A DNA stretch of 64,000 nt from Alteribacillus sp041949975 (GTDB lineage: Bacteria; Bacillota; Bacilli; Bacillales; Marinococcaceae), in NCBI RefSeq assembly GCF_041949975.1, contig NZ_JBHFQG010000008.1:62001-126000 (forward strand), in the 5' to 3' direction. The translations under genes were made by a program, and so were the position numbers. The notes beneath the pieces are model-generated. The model searched no databases. It had not been told where the DNA came from and saw nothing but the letters and a program-made list of their open reading frames with translations. Shown here piece by piece: positions 17,379-25,213 of the stretch. Positions within the stretch are counted from its first letter, which is position 1. Each line of letters begins with the position of its first letter.

Positions 17379-17387
17379 TGGTACAAT
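17379..17387 (+). promoter_or_regulatory. Extended -10 candidate for spo0B-obg
   Basis: TGG followed directly by TACAAT 43 bases before the spo0B start. No good -35 is seen. A short ACCC/GGGT hairpin sits just upstream. Confidence 0.35.
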
Positions 17388-17429
17388 ATGGTTTATCCTC
17401 AAACGTCAAAAAATGAGGAGTGCTAAGCA

Positions 17430-17968
17430 GTGGATGCAAAAAAGCAATTAGAAATTCTGAGTCATTCCAGGCATGATTGGATGAATGTATTACAAATAAT
17501 AAAAGGAAATATGTCTTTAGAGCGATATGGAAAAGTAGAAGAAATGCTAGAAGAAACTATAAGAAAGGCAGAGCACGAAAGCAGGTTATCATACTTAGAA
17601 ATTCCTAAAGTGGCTGCTTATTTACTAACTTTTAATTGGTATTCCCATTGGTTTAAGGTTGATATAGAAGTAACTCAGTATGTTAAGGACTGTTCGGATC
17701 ATGAAAACAGCTGGTATGAAATAGTAACGAGTTTTTTAACATACTTGATCAGTCAGTAGCTCAAGGAGCTGATAATCAATTACTCGTTACTTTTCATGCA
17801 GTAGAGCAGCCTTACTTGGAGTTTGATTTTATGGGAGAAGTACACAATATAGAGAAAGTACAAAAATGGCTGACGTTATTGTCCTCATCTGAAGAATGTT
17901 CGATTGCAAATGTTGTTTGTAATGAGAAAGAAGTTTTATTTGTTGTACTGAATAATAAAATGAGGTGA
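17430..17968 (+). pseudogene. spo0B: spo0B sporulation phosphotransferase, frameshifted at a T run
   Basis: Spo0B relays phosphate from Spo0F to Spo0A. The phospho-acceptor motif is intact at the N-terminus (LSHSRHDWMNVLQIIKGN, His about 15), and the gene lies directly before obg as in B. subtilis. The frame runs to TAG at 17757. Adding one T to the T6 run at 17732-17737 lets it continue as SFFNILDQSVAQGADNQ to TGA at 17966-17968, giving about 179 residues and a 4-bp overlap with the first possible obg GTG. As written, the C-terminal ATPase-like half is lost. A homopolymer miscall and a true mutation are both possible. Confidence 0.85.
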
Positions 17969-17973
17969 AAAGA

Positions 17974-19257
17974 TTGTTTGTAGATAAGGTAAGAGTTTAT
18001 ATAAAGGCTGGTGACGGGGGTGACGGGATGGTTGCTTTTCGTCGTGAAAAGTATGTTCCTGACGGTGGACCGGCCGGAGGAGATGGAGGTAAAGGTGCGG
18101 ATGTTATTTTAGAAGTAGATGAAGGGCTTCGTACCTTAATGGATTTTCGATATCAAAAACACTTTAAAGCAAAAGCCGGAGAAAACGGCCGCCCAAAAAA
18201 TCAGCACGGAAAAAATGCAGAAGATCTTATAATAAAAGTTCCGCCTGGTACAACCATAACTGATGATGATACCAAGGAAGTCTTAGCAGACCTGACAGAA
18301 CACGGAGAACGTGCCGTGGTTGCAAAAGGAGGAAGAGGAGGAAGAGGAAATACTCGATTTGCTACTCCTGCAAACCCTGCCCCTGAATTAAGCGAAAAAG
18401 GCGAGCCGGCTGAAGAAAGAAATATAAATCTTGAATTAAAATTATTAGCAGACGTGGGGCTTGTTGGTTTTCCAAGCGTAGGTAAATCAACCTTATTATC
18501 TGTGGTTTCAGCTGCTAAACCAAAAATTGCTGATTATCATTTCACCACCTTAAACCCGAATTTGGGGGTGGTAGCTGTGGAAGATGGCCGCAGCTTCGTG
18601 ATGGCTGATCTACCGGGGTTAATAGAAGGCGCGCATGAAGGCGTCGGATTAGGCCATCAATTTTTACGGCATATTGAACGTACAAAAGTAATTATACATG
18701 TTGTTGATATGTCTGGATTAGAAGGCAGAGATCCATTTGAGGATTTTCAGAAGATAAACGCTGAGCTTAAACAATATAATTTAAGGCTGCTTGAACGTCC
18801 TCAAGTAGTTATGGCAAATAAAATGGATATGCCAGAAGCTGATGATAATTTAATCCGTTTTAAAAAAAAGATGCCAAAGGAATATAAGGTGTTCCCTGTC
18901 TCAGCCTTGACTAAAAAAGGATTAACTAATATGCTGCGAGAAGTAGCAGACCTTGTAGATACTACTCCGGAATTTCCTGTGTATGATGAAGAAGAGCAGG
19001 AAGAAAGAGTTATTTATCGATATGAGAAAAAACAACAACCCTTTACTATTTCCCGTGATGATGATGGTGCGTTTGTGTTATCCGGTCCAGAAATAGAAAA
19101 AGTATTCAAAATGACCGATATGACACGTGATGAATCAGTAAGACGTTTTTCGAGGAAAATGCGTCATATGGGTATTGACGAGGCTTTAAGAGAAAAGGGA
19201 GCTAAAGATGGAGACATTGTAAGGCTGCTTGATTTCGAATTTGAGTTTATTGAATAA
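17974..19257 (+). CDS. obg: GTPase Obg (CgtA)
   Basis: 427 aa ribosome-associated GTPase that takes part in 50S maturation and, in Bacillus, in stress and sporulation signalling. The Gly-rich Obg fold spans residues 1-158 (GGPAGGDGGKGADV, GGRGGRGNTRFATPANPAP). The G domain has G1 GFPSVGKS at about 165-172, DLPG, NKMD and SALT. The C-terminal OCT domain ends in LLDFEFEFIE. The TTG at 17974 is chosen over an in-frame GTG at 17965: AGGTGA lies 5 bases before it and the protein then begins MFVDKV like other Obg proteins. Confidence 0.96.
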   Translation: MFVDKVRVYIKAGDGGDGMVAFRREKYVPDGGPAGGDGGKGADVILEVDEGLRTLMDFRYQKHFKAKAGENGRPKNQHGKNAEDLIIKVPPGTTITDDDTKEVLADLTEHGERAVVAKGGRGGRGNTRFATPANPAPELSEKGEPAEERNINLELKLLADVGLVGFPSVGKSTLLSVVSAAKPKIADYHFTTLNPNLGVVAVEDGRSFVMADLPGLIEGAHEGVGLGHQFLRHIERTKVIIHVVDMSGLEGRDPFEDFQKINAELKQYNLRLLERPQVVMANKMDMPEADDNLIRFKKKMPKEYKVFPVSALTKKGLTNMLREVADLVDTTPEFPVYDEEEQEERVIYRYEKKQQPFTISRDDDGAFVLSGPEIEKVFKMTDMTRDESVRRFSRKMRHMGIDEALREKGAKDGDIVRLLDFEFEFIE

Positions 19258-19373
19258 AGATAATATAGTAGCAGGGGCAATTCTGGTATATGTATTTCGC
19301 ATTAACCAAGCCCCTTTCTATAATACGCACAGGTACTTTATTTTGGTAAAGTCTTCTTGTATCACAATAAACG

Positions 19374-19402
19374 TTATCAAAAAGTTTTTGCAACTTTATA
19401 AT
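19374..19402 (+). promoter_or_regulatory. Candidate sigma-A promoter of pheB-pheA
   Basis: TTATCA, a 17-bp spacer and TATAAT, 57 bases before the pheB start. A weak AGGGGC/GCCCCT hairpin upstream (19273-19315) may end the obg transcript. Confidence 0.5.
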
Positions 19403-19459
19403 TAATAATCAGTGCGGTACAATCACTTTATGTTTACTAGTACCTGCGGTGGTGAAAAT

Positions 19460-19912
19460 ATGGCAGAAAAAATTGACAATTTTTATTTGGTAAGACAGGA
19501 TATGTTAACGGAAGCCATGCAAAAAACATTAGATGCAAAAGCTCTTTTAGAAAGCGGAAAAGTTCAGAAAGTGGCTGAAGCTGTACAGAAAGTAGATTTA
19601 AGCAGAAGTGCCTTTTATAAGTACAAAGACGCTATCTACCCATTTCATCAAATGATTCAAGAACAAATAATTACTTTGTCTATACAGTTAGCAGATAAAT
19701 CAGGATCTTTATCTGCTTTATTAAAGGAAGTTGCTAAAGCTAATTCTAATGTATTAACGATTAATCAATCTATACCTTTACAGGGCCGCGCAAACGTGAC
19801 TTTAACAGTAGATACTTCAGCGTTAAAGGTTGAGATTAGAGATTTGGTAAAAAGAATTCAAGCAATGGAAGCAGTAGAAAATGCTGAAATTGTTGGTTCC
19901 GGTTCTTTATAA
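19460..19912 (+). CDS. pheB: ACT domain-containing protein PheB
   Basis: 150 aa. An N-terminal helical region (residues 1-60) precedes an ACT domain (about 72-147: ITLSIQLADKSGSLSALLKEVAKANSNVLTI is its start). It lies between obg and pheA as in B. subtilis. Its role is not proven; a small amino-acid-sensing regulator linked to aromatic biosynthesis is the usual inference. The ATG at 19460 is chosen because GGTGGTGAAA precedes it and it gives the family length of about 147. Confidence 0.92.
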   Translation: MAEKIDNFYLVRQDMLTEAMQKTLDAKALLESGKVQKVAEAVQKVDLSRSAFYKYKDAIYPFHQMIQEQIITLSIQLADKSGSLSALLKEVAKANSNVLTINQSIPLQGRANVTLTVDTSALKVEIRDLVKRIQAMEAVENAEIVGSGSL

Positions 19913-19961
19913 CGAAAAATAAATTTTAGATCAGTACGTTAAAATAAAGGGAGTGGAGCAG

Positions 19962-20849
19962 ATGACAAAAAAAGTAGGTTATTTGGGACCGGAAGGAACT
20001 TTCACCGAAGCTGCTGCTAAAGCTGTTATGCCTGACAGTGATCGTTATTCTTATAGTACTATACCGGCTTGTATGGCTGCTACAGCTGAAAAAGATATTG
20101 ATATAGCAGTCGTACCTTTGGAAAATGCCATCGAAGGGTCTGTAAATATGACTCTTGATTACTTAATTCATAAACATGATCTTCCAATTATTGGGGAAAT
20201 TACAGTACCAATTGAACAACATTTGATGGTGCACCCTGCACGAGAAAAGGACTGGGAGAATATAAGTGATCTTTATTCTCATCCTCAAGCTATCGCTCAG
20301 TGTGATGAATTTATTAATACCAAGTTACCAAATGTGAAAGTTTATTATACTAATTCTACAAGTTCTGCAGCAAAAGATATTTCTGAACATCCGGGTATTA
20401 ATGGCGCTGCTATTGCAAATTATCTGGCTGCAGAGAAATACGGATTAAAAATTGTTAAACAAAATATTCATGATTATGATAATAATCACACCAGATTTGT
20501 ATTGCTTTCTAATAAAGACAGCAAGGTATCTCTAGAAGATAAAAAACAGAAAAACGGAAAGACAACATTGATGATTACCCTTCCTTCTGATTATTCAGGA
20601 GCACTACATCAAGTACTTTCCGCATTTGCCTGGCGAAAATTAAATCTCACGAAAATTGAATCAAGACCAATGAAAACTGGAATAGGAAATTATTTCTTTA
20701 TCATAGATGTTGATCAAGAAATGGATGAGGTATTAATACCAGGAGTTATTGCTGAAGTGGAAGCCCTTGGTTGTGGAGTACGTATACTTGGGAGTTATCC
20801 CTGTTTTCTCTCTCACGATATAAAAGAAGGAAAGCCCGTCCCGAAATAA
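19962..20849 (+). CDS. pheA: Prephenate dehydratase PheA
   Basis: 295 aa. Converts prephenate to phenylpyruvate for Phe synthesis. N-terminal YLGPEGTFTEAAA, NSTSSAAKDIS and the catalytic-region NHTRFVLL are visible, followed by an ACT domain (about 205-285) with the Phe-binding ESRPMK. The ATG at 19962 is preferred to a GTG at 19953 because AAAGGGAG sits about 9 bases before it. The stop codon falls in the loop of the terminator, just before a group II intron remnant. Confidence 0.95.
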   Translation: MTKKVGYLGPEGTFTEAAAKAVMPDSDRYSYSTIPACMAATAEKDIDIAVVPLENAIEGSVNMTLDYLIHKHDLPIIGEITVPIEQHLMVHPAREKDWENISDLYSHPQAIAQCDEFINTKLPNVKVYYTNSTSSAAKDISEHPGINGAAIANYLAAEKYGLKIVKQNIHDYDNNHTRFVLLSNKDSKVSLEDKKQKNGKTTLMITLPSDYSGALHQVLSAFAWRKLNLTKIESRPMKTGIGNYFFIIDVDQEMDEVLIPGVIAEVEALGCGVRILGSYPCFLSHDIKEGKPVPK

Positions 20850-20863
20850 GGGAGAGGCTTTTT
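20831..20863 (+). terminator. pheA terminator, insertion target of the intron
   Basis: AAGCC/GGCTT and TCCC/GGGA arms with a 7-base loop and T5. The pheA TAA lies inside it. The intron starts 5 bases past the T run, which is where group IIC introns insert. Confidence 0.75.
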
Positions 20864-21032
20864 CATAGTGCGCCCGGCATGTCTAACAGCTAGGTGGTGC
20901 AAGTCCACTACAGGCTTGGCAGTAGGAACTGTTAGCGGAAGGCAAGGGTGTCCATCGTGAGGTGGAATCTGAAGGAAGTTTCTCGGATTCTGTCTGCATA
21001 GCACCAAGCAAGGTGTAGGGTTTCGCCCCCAT

Positions 21033-21443
21033 CAAAAGTCCAAAAAGAACCTTGAGAAGAAGCTAACACAGCGGACCAAACGAAACCGAAGTGGGAACAT
21101 CCGTGACATTATCAAGGAAGTCAACGAAGTCATGACCGGATGGATAAACTACTATGGGATTAGTTATATGAAGGGATATATTCGGCGCATAGATCAATGG
21201 ATCAGACGCAGAATAAGGCAAATCATATGGAAACGCTGGAAGAAAGTGAAGACAAAGTATAAGAGTCTGATAAAACTTAAAGTTCCTAAACCAAAGGCTT
21301 GGGAGTGGGCAAACATACGGCAAGGGTACTGGCGTATCGCATGTAGTTATGTTCTACACAGAGCCATTTCAAATGAGATTCTCGAAAAAGTCGGTTTAAA
21401 AAATCTAAACCGACTTTTCGAGAAAGCACAATCAAACTATTGA
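21033..21443 (+). pseudogene. Intron-encoded protein remnant: maturase (domain X) end only
   Basis: In-frame residues from QKSKKNLEKKLTQRTKRNRSG through VTGWINYYGI-type thumb/X-domain sequence (EVMTGWINYYGISYMKGYIRRID) to the stop at 21443. The basic helix-rich segment IDQWIRRRIRQIIWKRWKKVK is typical of group II maturases. The first usable Met is at 21132, giving 103 aa with no reverse transcriptase motifs. There is no ribosome binding site of note. It is a leftover, not a functional gene. Confidence 0.85.
21379..21424. repeat. Near-perfect inverted repeat inside the maturase remnant
   Basis: Arms at 21379-21398 and 21406-21424 (core AGTCGGTTTA/TAAACCGACT) differ by one A/T bulge and are separated by 7 bases. 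It overlaps the codons for EILEKVGLKNLNRLFEK. Confidence 0.75.
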
Positions 21444-21520
21444 ACCGCCGTATACGGAACCGTACGTACGGTGGTGTGAGAGGACGGGGTTAACCACCCC
21501 TCCTACTCGATTGTTTGTTC

Positions 21521-22060
21521 TTATGTTAAAAGAAAACCTTTCACCTCTAAAGCATTTTCAACCTCTTCAATAATTTTTGCTGAAGGTGCTTCAATCGTAT
21601 GTAAATGAGTGCCATCTGTTAATTCAGATAACAGCGGAGCTTGAGTTTCATTTAATCTTTCCATAAATTGCTGTACATCTTTTCGGGTTGATAACATTAA
21701 TGAAGCGGTTAAATCTCCATATAATGGATGCTCGATACTAACGTCTCTAACTGTTGCACCATGGTCAACAATAATATTCAATTCCTCTTCTGTAACGGAA
21801 GTATCAGAGGAATGAAAACATGCAATTTGCTTTTTAATGGATGCATTTTGTTGTTTATTCATTAACAGGTAGCCTTGAGAAGTGGCAATAATCGGATGGT
21901 TTTTTGCTTTTAATAACGAGATATCCTGCACAATAACTTGTCTGCTCACCTTTGTTTTTAAGGCAAGTTCACTTCCTGTAATGGGATGCACAGCATCTGA
22001 GAGCCATTCTAAAATCATTTCTCTTCTTTTATTTCCGGGTATTTTGTTCTCTTGAGCCAA
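21521..22060 (-). CDS. niaR: NAD biosynthesis repressor NiaR (YrxA)
   Basis: 179 aa. An N-terminal winged helix (residues 10-65, with HPITGSELALKTKVSRQVIVQDISLLK) precedes a 3H domain named for three conserved His (IVDHGATVRDVSIEHPLYG, DGTHLHTIEAPS). It represses de novo NAD synthesis genes using nicotinate as co-repressor. In B. subtilis yrxA is next to nifS-nadBCA; here none of those genes is present, and safA follows directly. The 3' end lies 10 bp past the intron end. GGAGGT precedes the start. Confidence 0.93.
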   Translation of the reverse strand: MAQENKIPGNKRREMILEWLSDAVHPITGSELALKTKVSRQVIVQDISLLKAKNHPIIATSQGYLLMNKQQNASIKKQIACFHSSDTSVTEEELNIIVDHGATVRDVSIEHPLYGDLTASLMLSTRKDVQQFMERLNETQAPLLSELTDGTHLHTIEAPSAKIIEEVENALEVKGFLLT

Positions 22061-22164
22061 ATCTTAAACCTCCAATGTGGTAAAAAATATTAGTTTAATT
22101 TTACAGGATACCTTCCTGTATGAACAGTTGATTCAGCCATGCAGGTGTGTGGTTTGAAGGGAAG

Positions 22165-22193
22165 TCATATATATATTTCCTCACGCATATGCT
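22165..22193 (+). promoter_or_regulatory. Candidate sigma-E promoter of safA
   Basis: TCATATA, a 14-bp spacer and CATATGCT fit the mother-cell sigma-E consensus (KMATATT-N14-CATACAMT) at 6 of 7 and 6 of 8 positions. safA is a sigma-E target in B. subtilis. Upstream at 22102-22118 an ACAGG-N7-CCTGT inverted repeat could serve niaR autoregulation. Confidence 0.4.
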
Positions 22194-22289
22194 TGCCATA
22201 GACGATGGGAACGGAAGGGAAGAAGTGAGACCGAATTACCAATAACTTCTTCATACCGGCTTCGATCATTTCTAGGAGGAGGAAATATA

Positions 22290-23444
22290 ATGCAGATTCA
22301 TATTGTGCAAAAAGGGGATACTTTATGGAAACTTGCCCAGCAATATAATGTCGATTTTGAGGCTGTAAAAAAGGCGAATACTCATCTGGCTGATCCGGAT
22401 AAAATAATGCCTGGGATGAAAATTAAAATTCCAACCAAAAGTGTTCCTGTAAAGAAAGAACAGCAGAAACCTGAAGTTAATCAGCAATACCAACCTAAAG
22501 AAAAGAAAAAAGAAGAGCAAATACCAAAAAAACCGGCACCTAAACAACCAACTCAAAAAAAACCAGCACCAAAGCCGGCACCAAAGCCGGCACCAAAGCC
22601 GGCACCAAAGCCAGCACCAAAGCCAGCACCAAAGCCGGCACCAAAACCAGCACCAAAACAGCCGCAAGTTTCACATAAGCCGAAAATGCCCCCGATTAAC
22701 CAGGCTAATCCAATGCCTCCAAAACCTCCGATTGTTAGTCCGTCTAAAGAACAGTATTTCAATATGAATGTTAATTTATACAAACCATATCCGTCAAAGC
22801 CGCCAATTGAAGCACCCAAGAAAGAAAAGCCTAAAGAACAGCCTGTAAAAGAAAAGTATGCTCCTAAGAAAAAAGAAGAAAAGCCAATTGCAAAGCCAAA
22901 GGAACAAAAAATGCCAAAAATGCCAAAAATGCCAAAAATGCCAAAAATGCCAAAAATGCAAAGCAAGCCAATACAGCATGCGCCTATGCCTTTTCACCCA
23001 ATGCCATACATGATGGAGGGACCCGGCCATTGTGCACCTATGCCGCCAATGATTCCTTGCTGTCCGCCATGCGGTCCTACCCATCATATGATGCCTATGC
23101 ATTCACCTATGCAACAGCCAATGTATCCTATCACCAGCGGTCCCTGTGATGAAAACATGATGCATAATATACCGATGCCTTATAGTCAAGAACATGTGGG
23201 CGGGTTTCCTAACTATGGACCAAGTCACATGATGAATCAAAATCATCCAAGTTATGGTAATTATGGAGAGTATGGTAATAACAACGACTATAATAACAAT
23301 AATCATAACGGCAGTAATTATTACAGTAACAATTATTATGACAATAATAACGATAATAATAATTATTACAACAATAATAACGGCAATAACTACGGCGGGA
23401 TGTATTCACCTTGGATGAATAATTATAATAGAGACAACGATTAA
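22290..23444 (+). CDS. safA: Spore coat assembly protein SafA (LysM protein)
   Basis: 384 aa, close to the 387 aa of B. subtilis SafA. One LysM domain at residues 1-49 (IHIVQKGDTLWKLAQQYNVD, DPDKIMPGMKIKIP) targets peptidoglycan at the cortex-coat interface. The rest is low complexity: a Lys/Pro linker with eight PAPK units (about 92-123), a KMP x5 block (about 207-221), a Met/Pro/His/Cys-rich part (225-290) and an Asn/Tyr-rich tail (310-384). The first domain and the position before coxA support the name; the linker is not alignable by eye. AGGAGGAGG precedes the ATG. Confidence 0.9.
   Translation: MQIHIVQKGDTLWKLAQQYNVDFEAVKKANTHLADPDKIMPGMKIKIPTKSVPVKKEQQKPEVNQQYQPKEKKKEEQIPKKPAPKQPTQKKPAPKPAPKPAPKPAPKPAPKPAPKPAPKPAPKQPQVSHKPKMPPINQANPMPPKPPIVSPSKEQYFNMNVNLYKPYPSKPPIEAPKKEKPKEQPVKEKYAPKKKEEKPIAKPKEQKMPKMPKMPKMPKMPKMQSKPIQHAPMPFHPMPYMMEGPGHCAPMPPMIPCCPPCGPTHHMMPMHSPMQQPMYPITSGPCDENMMHNIPMPYSQEHVGGFPNYGPSHMMNQNHPSYGNYGEYGNNNDYNNNNHNGSNYYSNNYYDNNNDNNNYYNNNNGNNYGGMYSPWMNNYNRDND
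22563..22658 (+). repeat. Eight tandem 12-bp units coding PAPK in safA
   Basis: The unit is CCAGCACCAAAG or CCGGCACCAAAG. The near identity at codon third positions shows recent expansion or contraction. Confidence 0.92.
22908..22952 (+). repeat. Five tandem 9-bp units coding KMP in safA
   Basis: Identical AAAATGCCA units, followed by a diverged AAAATGCAA. Confidence 0.9.
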
Positions 23445-23491
23445 AAAATAAAGCAATTACCACTCTTACCTTCAAATAACAGCTTAAAAAT

Positions 23492-23528
23492 AACCTCCTT
23501 GAGTCAAGCTAAGTGATGAAAGGAGGTT
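23492..23528 (+). promoter_or_regulatory. coxA: Hairpin enclosing the coxA ribosome binding site
   Basis: AACCTCCTT (23492-23500) is a perfect complement of AAGGAGGTT (23520-23528), which is the Shine-Dalgarno sequence of coxA 7 bases before its ATG. T residues follow, so the same structure could act as a weak terminator of safA or as a translation block. Confidence 0.65.
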
Positions 23529-23533
23529 TTTAA

Positions 23534-24238
23534 ATGAAAAAAGCTGCATTAACAATGACAGCATTTACTATCATTGCAAGTGGATTAACTGGATGTGGAG
23601 CCGCTGATGACAATAATGAAATGGGAGCTTCTCCTGCACGTTACAGCGGTTATGACAATAATATGGATGGCCGAAATGCCGGGGGAGACTATAGAAGAGA
23701 TAATTACCGCGGTGAAGGTCCAGTAACCGATATGATGACTGTGGATGATCGTCAGCAAGGCGGCAGGAACTATGATCAAGGGAACCGGATGAACAATCGC
23801 GGACAAATTGGTGACAGAGATGGCATGGTGGGAGACCGCGGTGCATTAAATACTCGAAATGTCAATGATGGTCAAGCCGGCGGCCAGGGAGAAAATCAAC
23901 AAGTAGCTGAAGAAATTTCTAGTGAAGTGGAAAAATTAGAAGGTGTAGATGATTGTCGAGTCATTGTTCGGGACGAAGATGTCCTCATTGGTATTGACAC
24001 GTATGAAGATGAAGAAAAAGCGAAAGAATTAGCTGAAAAAATTAAAAGTCAAGTTGAAGAAGATTTAGATGAAGATAAAAACGTATATGTCACTACTGAT
24101 GAAGAACATTTTGGAAACATCCAGGAAATCGATGATAACCTGCAGAATGGCATGGGATTAGATGAAGCAGGAGATACTATCAATGCAATGATTGAAGATC
24201 TAAGTGATGCTGCTCAAGAGCCATTCCAGGAAAGCTAA
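23534..24238 (+). CDS. coxA: Spore lipoprotein CoxA, YhcN/YlaJ family
   Basis: 234 aa. The lipoprotein signal has lipobox LTGC (Cys about 21). A low-complexity Asn/Gly/Arg/Asp-rich stretch (25-115) precedes a YhcN/YlaJ domain (about 118-225: VAEEISSEVEKLEGVDDCRVIVRDEDVLIGID). The position after safA matches coxA, a cortex-associated spore protein in B. subtilis. Its biochemical function is unknown. It probably localises to the forespore membranes or cortex. Confidence 0.85.
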   Translation: MKKAALTMTAFTIIASGLTGCGAADDNNEMGASPARYSGYDNNMDGRNAGGDYRRDNYRGEGPVTDMMTVDDRQQGGRNYDQGNRMNNRGQIGDRDGMVGDRGALNTRNVNDGQAGGQGENQQVAEEISSEVEKLEGVDDCRVIVRDEDVLIGIDTYEDEEKAKELAEKIKSQVEEDLDEDKNVYVTTDEEHFGNIQEIDDNLQNGMGLDEAGDTINAMIEDLSDAAQEPFQES

Positions 24239-24247
24239 CTAATTCAG

Positions 24248-24283
24248 GCGTTTCACAGCAGGATTAATTCTACTGTGGAACGC
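24248..24283 (+). terminator. Hairpin after coxA, probable terminator
   Basis: 11-bp stem (GCGTTTCACAG with CTGTGGAACGC, one wobble). The T tract is poor (TTCATTA), so termination efficiency is uncertain. Confidence 0.45.
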
Positions 24284-24316
24284 TTCATTATGCTATTTTA
24301 AAATAGGTGGAATGCT

Positions 24317-24345
24317 TTCATTGTTCTGACACTTTATGCTATATT
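24317..24345 (+). promoter_or_regulatory. Extended -10 promoter candidate for yebC
   Basis: TGC plus TATATT with a weak TTCATT 17 bp upstream. Confidence 0.35.
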
Positions 24346-24377
24346 AAGTTATTGGAGATATAGAGGAGGAATGAACA

Positions 24378-25130
24378 ATGGCCGGACATTCCAAATGGCA
24401 CAATATTAAAAGAAGAAAAGAAAGCCAGGATGCAAAAAGAGCAAAAATATTCACAAAGCTTTCTAAAGAAATCTTTGCTGCAGTGAGAGAAGGCGGGACC
24501 GATCCCAATACAAATTTAAGACTCCGCATGGCTCTCACGAAAGCGAAAGCGGAGAATATCCCTAATGATAATATTGAACGTACCATAAAAAAAGCAGCTG
24601 GTGAAACAGGAGGCGTACAATACGAAGAAATAACATATGAAGGCTATGGTCCTGGAGGAGCTGCGGTTATGGTTCAAGCACTTACTGATAATAAAAACCG
24701 GTCAGCTGCTGATATCCGCCATGCATTCACAAAGCACGGAGGGAACCTGGGGGAAAATGGCTGTGTTTCCTTTCTTTTTGACAAAAAAGGGCAATTAATA
24801 ATAGATCGTACAGACGAAATTGATGACGAGGAGCTTATGCTTGAAGCGATAGAAGCTGGGGCAGAAGAATTTGATTCAGACGATGAAAGTTTTTACATTC
24901 AAACACCTCCAAATGATTTTGAAGATGTAAAAAAACAATTGGAAAGTAAGAACTTCCAATTTTCCAAAGCAGAAGTAACTATGATACCCCAGACCAAAGC
25001 AGAGCTTACTGATGAGCACGCCGAAAAAATGTTAAAAATGATTGACGCTTTGGAAGATAATGATGATGTGCAAAGCGTATATCATAATTTTGAAGTGGAT
25101 GAAAAACAACTGGCTAGATTATCTTATTAA
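24378..25130 (+). CDS. yebC: YebC/PmpR family protein (YrbC)
   Basis: 250 aa, the standard three-domain TACO1/YebC fold. The N-terminus MAGHSKWHNIKRRKESQDAKRAKIFTK is nearly invariant in the family, followed by GPGGAAVMVQALTDNKNR. Members have been described as transcription regulators and, more recently, as translation factors easing ribosome stalling. AGGAGG precedes the ATG. It lies between coxA and bofC, as in B. subtilis, and is monocistronic. Confidence 0.95.
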   Translation: MAGHSKWHNIKRRKESQDAKRAKIFTKLSKEIFAAVREGGTDPNTNLRLRMALTKAKAENIPNDNIERTIKKAAGETGGVQYEEITYEGYGPGGAAVMVQALTDNKNRSAADIRHAFTKHGGNLGENGCVSFLFDKKGQLIIDRTDEIDDEELMLEAIEAGAEEFDSDDESFYIQTPPNDFEDVKKQLESKNFQFSKAEVTMIPQTKAELTDEHAEKMLKMIDALEDNDDVQSVYHNFEVDEKQLARLSY

Positions 25131-25144
25131 GGTATTTAGGAATA

Positions 25145-25188
25145 AAAACCTTTTTTATGGGGGAAGATTTCCATAAAAAAGGTTTTTT
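25145..25188 (+). terminator. Terminator of yebC
   Basis: 16-bp stem AAAACCTTTTTTATGG/CCATAAAAAAGGTTTT with a 10-base loop and T6. Confidence 0.92.
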
Positions 25189-25213
25189 CTATAAATAATA
25201 AAGGAGCAGGCTT

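Larger units (their letters stand above)
20868..21511 (+). mobile_element. Group IIC intron remnant with large internal deletion
   Basis: The 5' end GTGCGCCCGGCATG and the conserved GCAAGGGTGTCC and GGAATCTGAAGGAAG blocks at 20942-20981 match domain I of the Oceanobacillus-type group IIC intron as I remember it. The 3' end carries domain V (TGAACCGCCGTATACGG, CGTACGTACGGTGGTG, 21441-21480) and domain VI with the ACGGGG/CCCC stem, ending CTACTCGAT. Between them only about 137 codons of the intron protein remain (21033-21443). Intact class C introns are roughly 1.8-2 kb, so the rest of domain I, domains II-III and the reverse transcriptase are gone, with a junction near 21028. It should be immobile and unable to splice. 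Confidence 0.88.

Noticed and set aside
20868..21511. Retron or other reverse-transcriptase defence system
   Set aside because: No reverse transcriptase motifs remain, and the ends are group II intron domains.
22563..22658. CRISPR-like array
   Set aside because: Twelve-base in-frame tandem repeats coding PAPK, without spacers or cas genes.
22323..23475. Several Trp-, Cys-, Gly/Phe- or Tyr-rich minus-strand frames across safA
   Set aside because: Produced by the low-complexity Pro/Lys/Met/Asn codons of safA; composition is not protein-like.
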